From Candidatus Woesearchaeota archaeon (GTDB taxonomy: Archaea; Nanobdellota; Nanobdellia; Woesearchaeales; BS150m-G63), in assembly GCA_019322735.1 (NCBI GenBank), contig JAHWIG010000014.1:1-14529 (forward strand): a stretch of 14,529 nucleotides of DNA, written 5' to 3'. Shown one piece after another: positions 13,102-14,529 of the stretch; position 1 is the first letter of the stretch; each line of letters starts with the position of its first letter. The notes under the pieces are model-generated. The model searched no databases, was not told the DNA's origin, and worked only from the letters and a program-made list of their open reading frames with translations. The position numbers were made by a program, and so were the translations under genes.

Positions 13102-13631
13102 AGAAAACAGAAAAAGCCACTTTTGGTGCCGGATGTTTCTGGTGTGTCGAAGCTGTGTTTGAGCGGTTAGAAGGTGTAGTAGATGTACGAGCTGGCTATA
13201 CAGGGGGTAGTACAGAATATCCCACATATAAAGAAATATGTACGGGAAAAACTGGTCATGCCGAAGTCATTCAAATTGATTATAATCCACGCATTATCAG
13301 CTATGAAAAACTGCTGGATATGTTCTGGCAATCTCATGATCCTACTACTTTAAATCAGCAGGGAGAGAATATGGGCACCCAGTATCGATCAGTGGTTTTC
13401 TACCACAATGAAGAGCAACAGAAAGTTTTCCAAAAATCTCTGAAAAAAACAGATAAGTCCGGAATGTATGCAAATCCAATTGTAACAGAAATTATGCCCC
13501 TTGGTATATTTTATCCAGCAGAGGATTACCATCAGAATTATTATAGGGTAAACCCAAATGCGTCCTATTGCCGTGTAGTGATTAAGCCTAAGCTGGAAAA
13601 ATTATTTAAAACAGAAAGATTAAAAAAGTGA
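13098..13631 (+). CDS. msrA: Peptide methionine sulfoxide reductase MsrA
   Basis: A 177-residue MsrA, which reduces methionine-S-sulfoxide in proteins and free methionine to repair oxidative damage. The catalytic motif GCFWC is near the N-terminus (C13, with C16), followed by GYTGG, the HAEVIQIDYNP block with catalytic glutamate, FWQSHDPTTLNQQGENMGTQYRS and FYPAEDYHQNYY near the end. Length is normal for a cytoplasmic enzyme. The DNA is visibly richer in G and C and uses CGA, CGG, CGC and CGT for arginine, whereas the neighbouring archaeal genes use AGA/AGG. Together with its bacterial character this suggests recent acquisition from a bacterium. The last residues, KTERLKK, are encoded by the second copy of the 18-bp repeat and may have been joined on after transfer. 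Confidence 0.96.
   Translation: MKKTEKATFGAGCFWCVEAVFERLEGVVDVRAGYTGGSTEYPTYKEICTGKTGHAEVIQIDYNPRIISYEKLLDMFWQSHDPTTLNQQGENMGTQYRSVVFYHNEEQQKVFQKSLKKTDKSGMYANPIVTEIMPLGIFYPAEDYHQNYYRVNPNASYCRVVIKPKLEKLFKTERLKK
13607..13624 (+). repeat. 18-bp direct repeat, copy 2 (msrA 3' end)
   Basis: Identical to 12871-12888 and located in the last codons of msrA. The copies start 736 bp apart. Confidence 0.75.
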
Positions 13632-13649
13632 TTTGTGTTTTTTAAAACT

Positions 13650-13892
13650 ATGAAAAGGAATAAGTATAATCCATCTCATTATATCAATTCTATAAGAAAA
13701 AGGAATTGCATTAAAATAAAACAAATATTTGATACGGGTATTGAGGGAATAATAGACGTATTGGAAAATGATAAACATTCAAATGATACTCCTTTGATTA
13801 AAGAATATATGAAATATATTGATTACATCAAAGATAATGTAATCCCAAATCATTATATTAATTCTATAAGAAAAAGGAAGTATAGAAGATGA
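13650..13892 (+). CDS. Small basic ORF with an internal repeated segment
   Basis: An 80-residue frame from the ATG at 13650; a GTG at 13635 is possible but has no support. The protein begins and ends with nearly the same segment, P-[SN]-HYINSIRKR, encoded by a 30-bp direct repeat with one silent difference. Between them is a helical part (IKQIFDTGIEGIIDVLEND and LIKEYMKYIDYIKDN). The final TGA overlaps an ATG at 13889 (ATGA). It may be a real small protein or the result of a partial gene duplication. No family recognised. Confidence 0.4.
   Translation: MKRNKYNPSHYINSIRKRNCIKIKQIFDTGIEGIIDVLENDKHSNDTPLIKEYMKYIDYIKDNVIPNHYINSIRKRKYRR
13676..13705 (+). repeat. 30-bp direct repeat, copy 1
   Basis: Differs from the copy at 13850-13879 at one base (C versus T at the tenth position), a silent change in an isoleucine codon. 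The copies start 174 bp apart, 58 codons, so the repeat is in frame. Confidence 0.8.
13850..13879 (+). repeat. 30-bp direct repeat, copy 2
   Basis: Second copy, at the 3' end of the small basic ORF. Both copies encode HYINSIRKR. Confidence 0.8.
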
Positions 13893-14045
13893 TTAATCCA
13901 AGAAGTTTAATTTATATTTCGTGAAGATGCATCCTTTACAATTGGATCTTCTCCTACTGATAAAGTTATAGGAACACTTCCTATATATATCTTAAAGTTT
14001 TTAGAAGGAATACCTGATTGTGTGAGATCCATGCAGTTTTGAAGG
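13889..14045 (+). pseudogene. Possible frameshifted small gene
   Basis: An ATG overlapping the previous stop opens MINPRSLIYIS and then a TGA at 13922. In the next frame a protein-like stretch continues: FREDASFTIGSSPTDKVIG, then TLPIYILKFLEGIPD, ending at 14045. A one-base change near 13915 would join the two into a protein of about 50 residues. It overlaps the 3' end of a minus-strand gene, so only one of the two is likely functional. No family recognised. Confidence 0.3.
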
Positions 14046-14229
14046 CATCAGACATTTCAGTTTTTATTTCATTTAATTCTTTTTGATATTTTATAAATTC
14101 CCATTTGAATAATTTTCCATTATTCAACTGATAATTTATAGAAGAATACTTATAATAAAGTTTATCAGCTATATCAAAATTACTTTTTATTAATTTAATT
14201 TTGTCTTCTAATGTCTTATTATCTTGCAT
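13981..14229 (-). CDS. Unrecognised small helical protein
   Basis: An 82-residue, charged, probably helical protein with no membrane segment or signal peptide (MQDNKTLEDKIKLIKSNFDIADKLYYKYSS, a short loop, then KYQKELNEIKTEMSDAFKTAW). An AGGA lies eight bases before the ATG and a TATA-like tract lies further upstream near 14295-14310. The 3' half overlaps the possible frameshifted gene on the other strand. No function assigned. Confidence 0.4.
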   Translation of the reverse strand: MQDNKTLEDKIKLIKSNFDIADKLYYKYSSINYQLNNGKLFKWEFIKYQKELNEIKTEMSDAFKTAWISHNQVFLLKTLRYI

Positions 14230-14387
14230 TTATCTTTCCTGTTTATGTATTCCCAACACAAACAATTGTTTTCTATTCATACCAGTATCTAATATTTAAC
14301 TATTTAAAAAACTAACTAAAGAAGGTGGCTTAGAGTTATTAAAATAAAATACGTGATAACATAGCATACCCATTATTTAACAAAGTT

Positions 14388-14395
14388 TTTTATAT
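14388..14395 (+). promoter_or_regulatory. TATA box of the terminal microprotein gene
   Basis: TTTATATT is centred 25.5 bp before the ATG at 14417, the same geometry as the confirmed core genes. Confidence 0.5.
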
Positions 14396-14416
14396 TAAGA
14401 GTATTAGAGATTGAAC

Positions 14417-14512
14417 ATGGATAAAAATGGTTTTAATTATAAGATTGCTTTCTGGGTTGTGTTAGTACTATTTATAACATTGGAATTTACTTATCACATC
14501 TATTTTGGTTAG
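14417..14512 (+). CDS. 31-residue single-pass membrane microprotein
   Basis: A complete frame MDKNGFNYKIAFWVVLVL... ending in TAG, with a charged N-terminus and one hydrophobic segment at about residues 9-22 followed by an aromatic end (EFTYHIYFG). A TATA box stands at the leaderless distance, which is the main support for expression. No family recognised; it could also be a leader for a gene beyond the window edge. Confidence 0.4.
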   Translation: MDKNGFNYKIAFWVVLVLFITLEFTYHIYFG

Positions 14513-14529
14513 GAGTATCAACTGCTCCA

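Noticed and set aside
13006..13227. Minus-strand 73-residue frame opposite the 62-residue ORF and msrA
   Set aside because: It crosses msrA in antisense and has no promoter or motif.
1..14529. tRNA, rRNA, CRISPR array, transposase
   Set aside because: No T-loop-like motifs in tRNA context, no regularly spaced repeats and no transposase or integrase motifs were found on reading either strand; a covariance-model scan was not possible.

Overview
The window reads as an AT-rich archaeal chromosome segment, most likely from a DPANN-type archaeon (Woesearchaeota/Pacearchaeota-like). The evidence is a class I lysyl-tRNA synthetase, ribosomal protein L21e next to RNA polymerase subunit Rpo4 and a DUF655 protein, an archaeal SepF, an archaeal-type Pth2, arginine written almost only as AGA/AGG, and TATA boxes placed about 26 bp upstream of start codons with no ribosome binding site. 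The lineage is inferred from gene content and style; no rRNA or tRNA gene was found to test it.

Layout. (1) 1-1896: a VTT/DedA-like membrane protein convergent with an unrecognised coiled-coil protein. (2) 1994-2850: a decaying stretch. It holds a broken type II PLP-enzyme remnant joined in frame to an Lrp/AsnC-like C-terminal fragment, plus a 39-residue SHOCT-like mini-gene. (3) 2853-4170, minus strand: DUF655, rpo4 and rpl21e, part of a conserved archaeal information-processing cluster. (4) 4384-8724: sepF on plus; then on minus an ATP-grasp RimK-like ligase, a retropepsin-like RimB-type protease, lysS and a short NFACT-R protein. (5) 8803-10808: an M50 membrane protease on plus, and an M29-like aminopeptidase followed by pth2 on minus. 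(6) 10934-12421, plus: three tightly packed unknown genes encoding a signal-peptide protein, a cytoplasmic protein and an EF-hand lipoprotein. (7) 12494-14529: small unknown genes, a bacterial-looking msrA flanked by an 18-bp direct repeat, an ORF carrying a 30-bp internal repeat, a frameshifted remnant and a 31-residue membrane microprotein.

How the genes work together. The core half is mostly translation and protein quality control: tRNA charging (LysS), peptidyl-tRNA recycling (Pth2), ribosome (L21e), a possible stalled-ribosome factor (NFACT-R), proteases (M50, M29-like) and a possible add-and-remove amino-acid tagging pair (RimK-like ligase with RimB-like protease). SepF represents cell division. 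The last 3.6 kb is accessory, mostly secreted, membrane or unrecognised, and shows signs of horizontal transfer and rearrangement.

Several start sites were set by promoter geometry and family length rather than by the longest frame: L21e at 4170, DUF655 at 3413, LysS at 7894, Pth2 at 9715, the coiled-coil protein at 1896 and the middle accessory gene at 11346. Convergent neighbours overlap or nearly touch (838-841, 4773/4775, 9374-9381), which marks a very compact genome.
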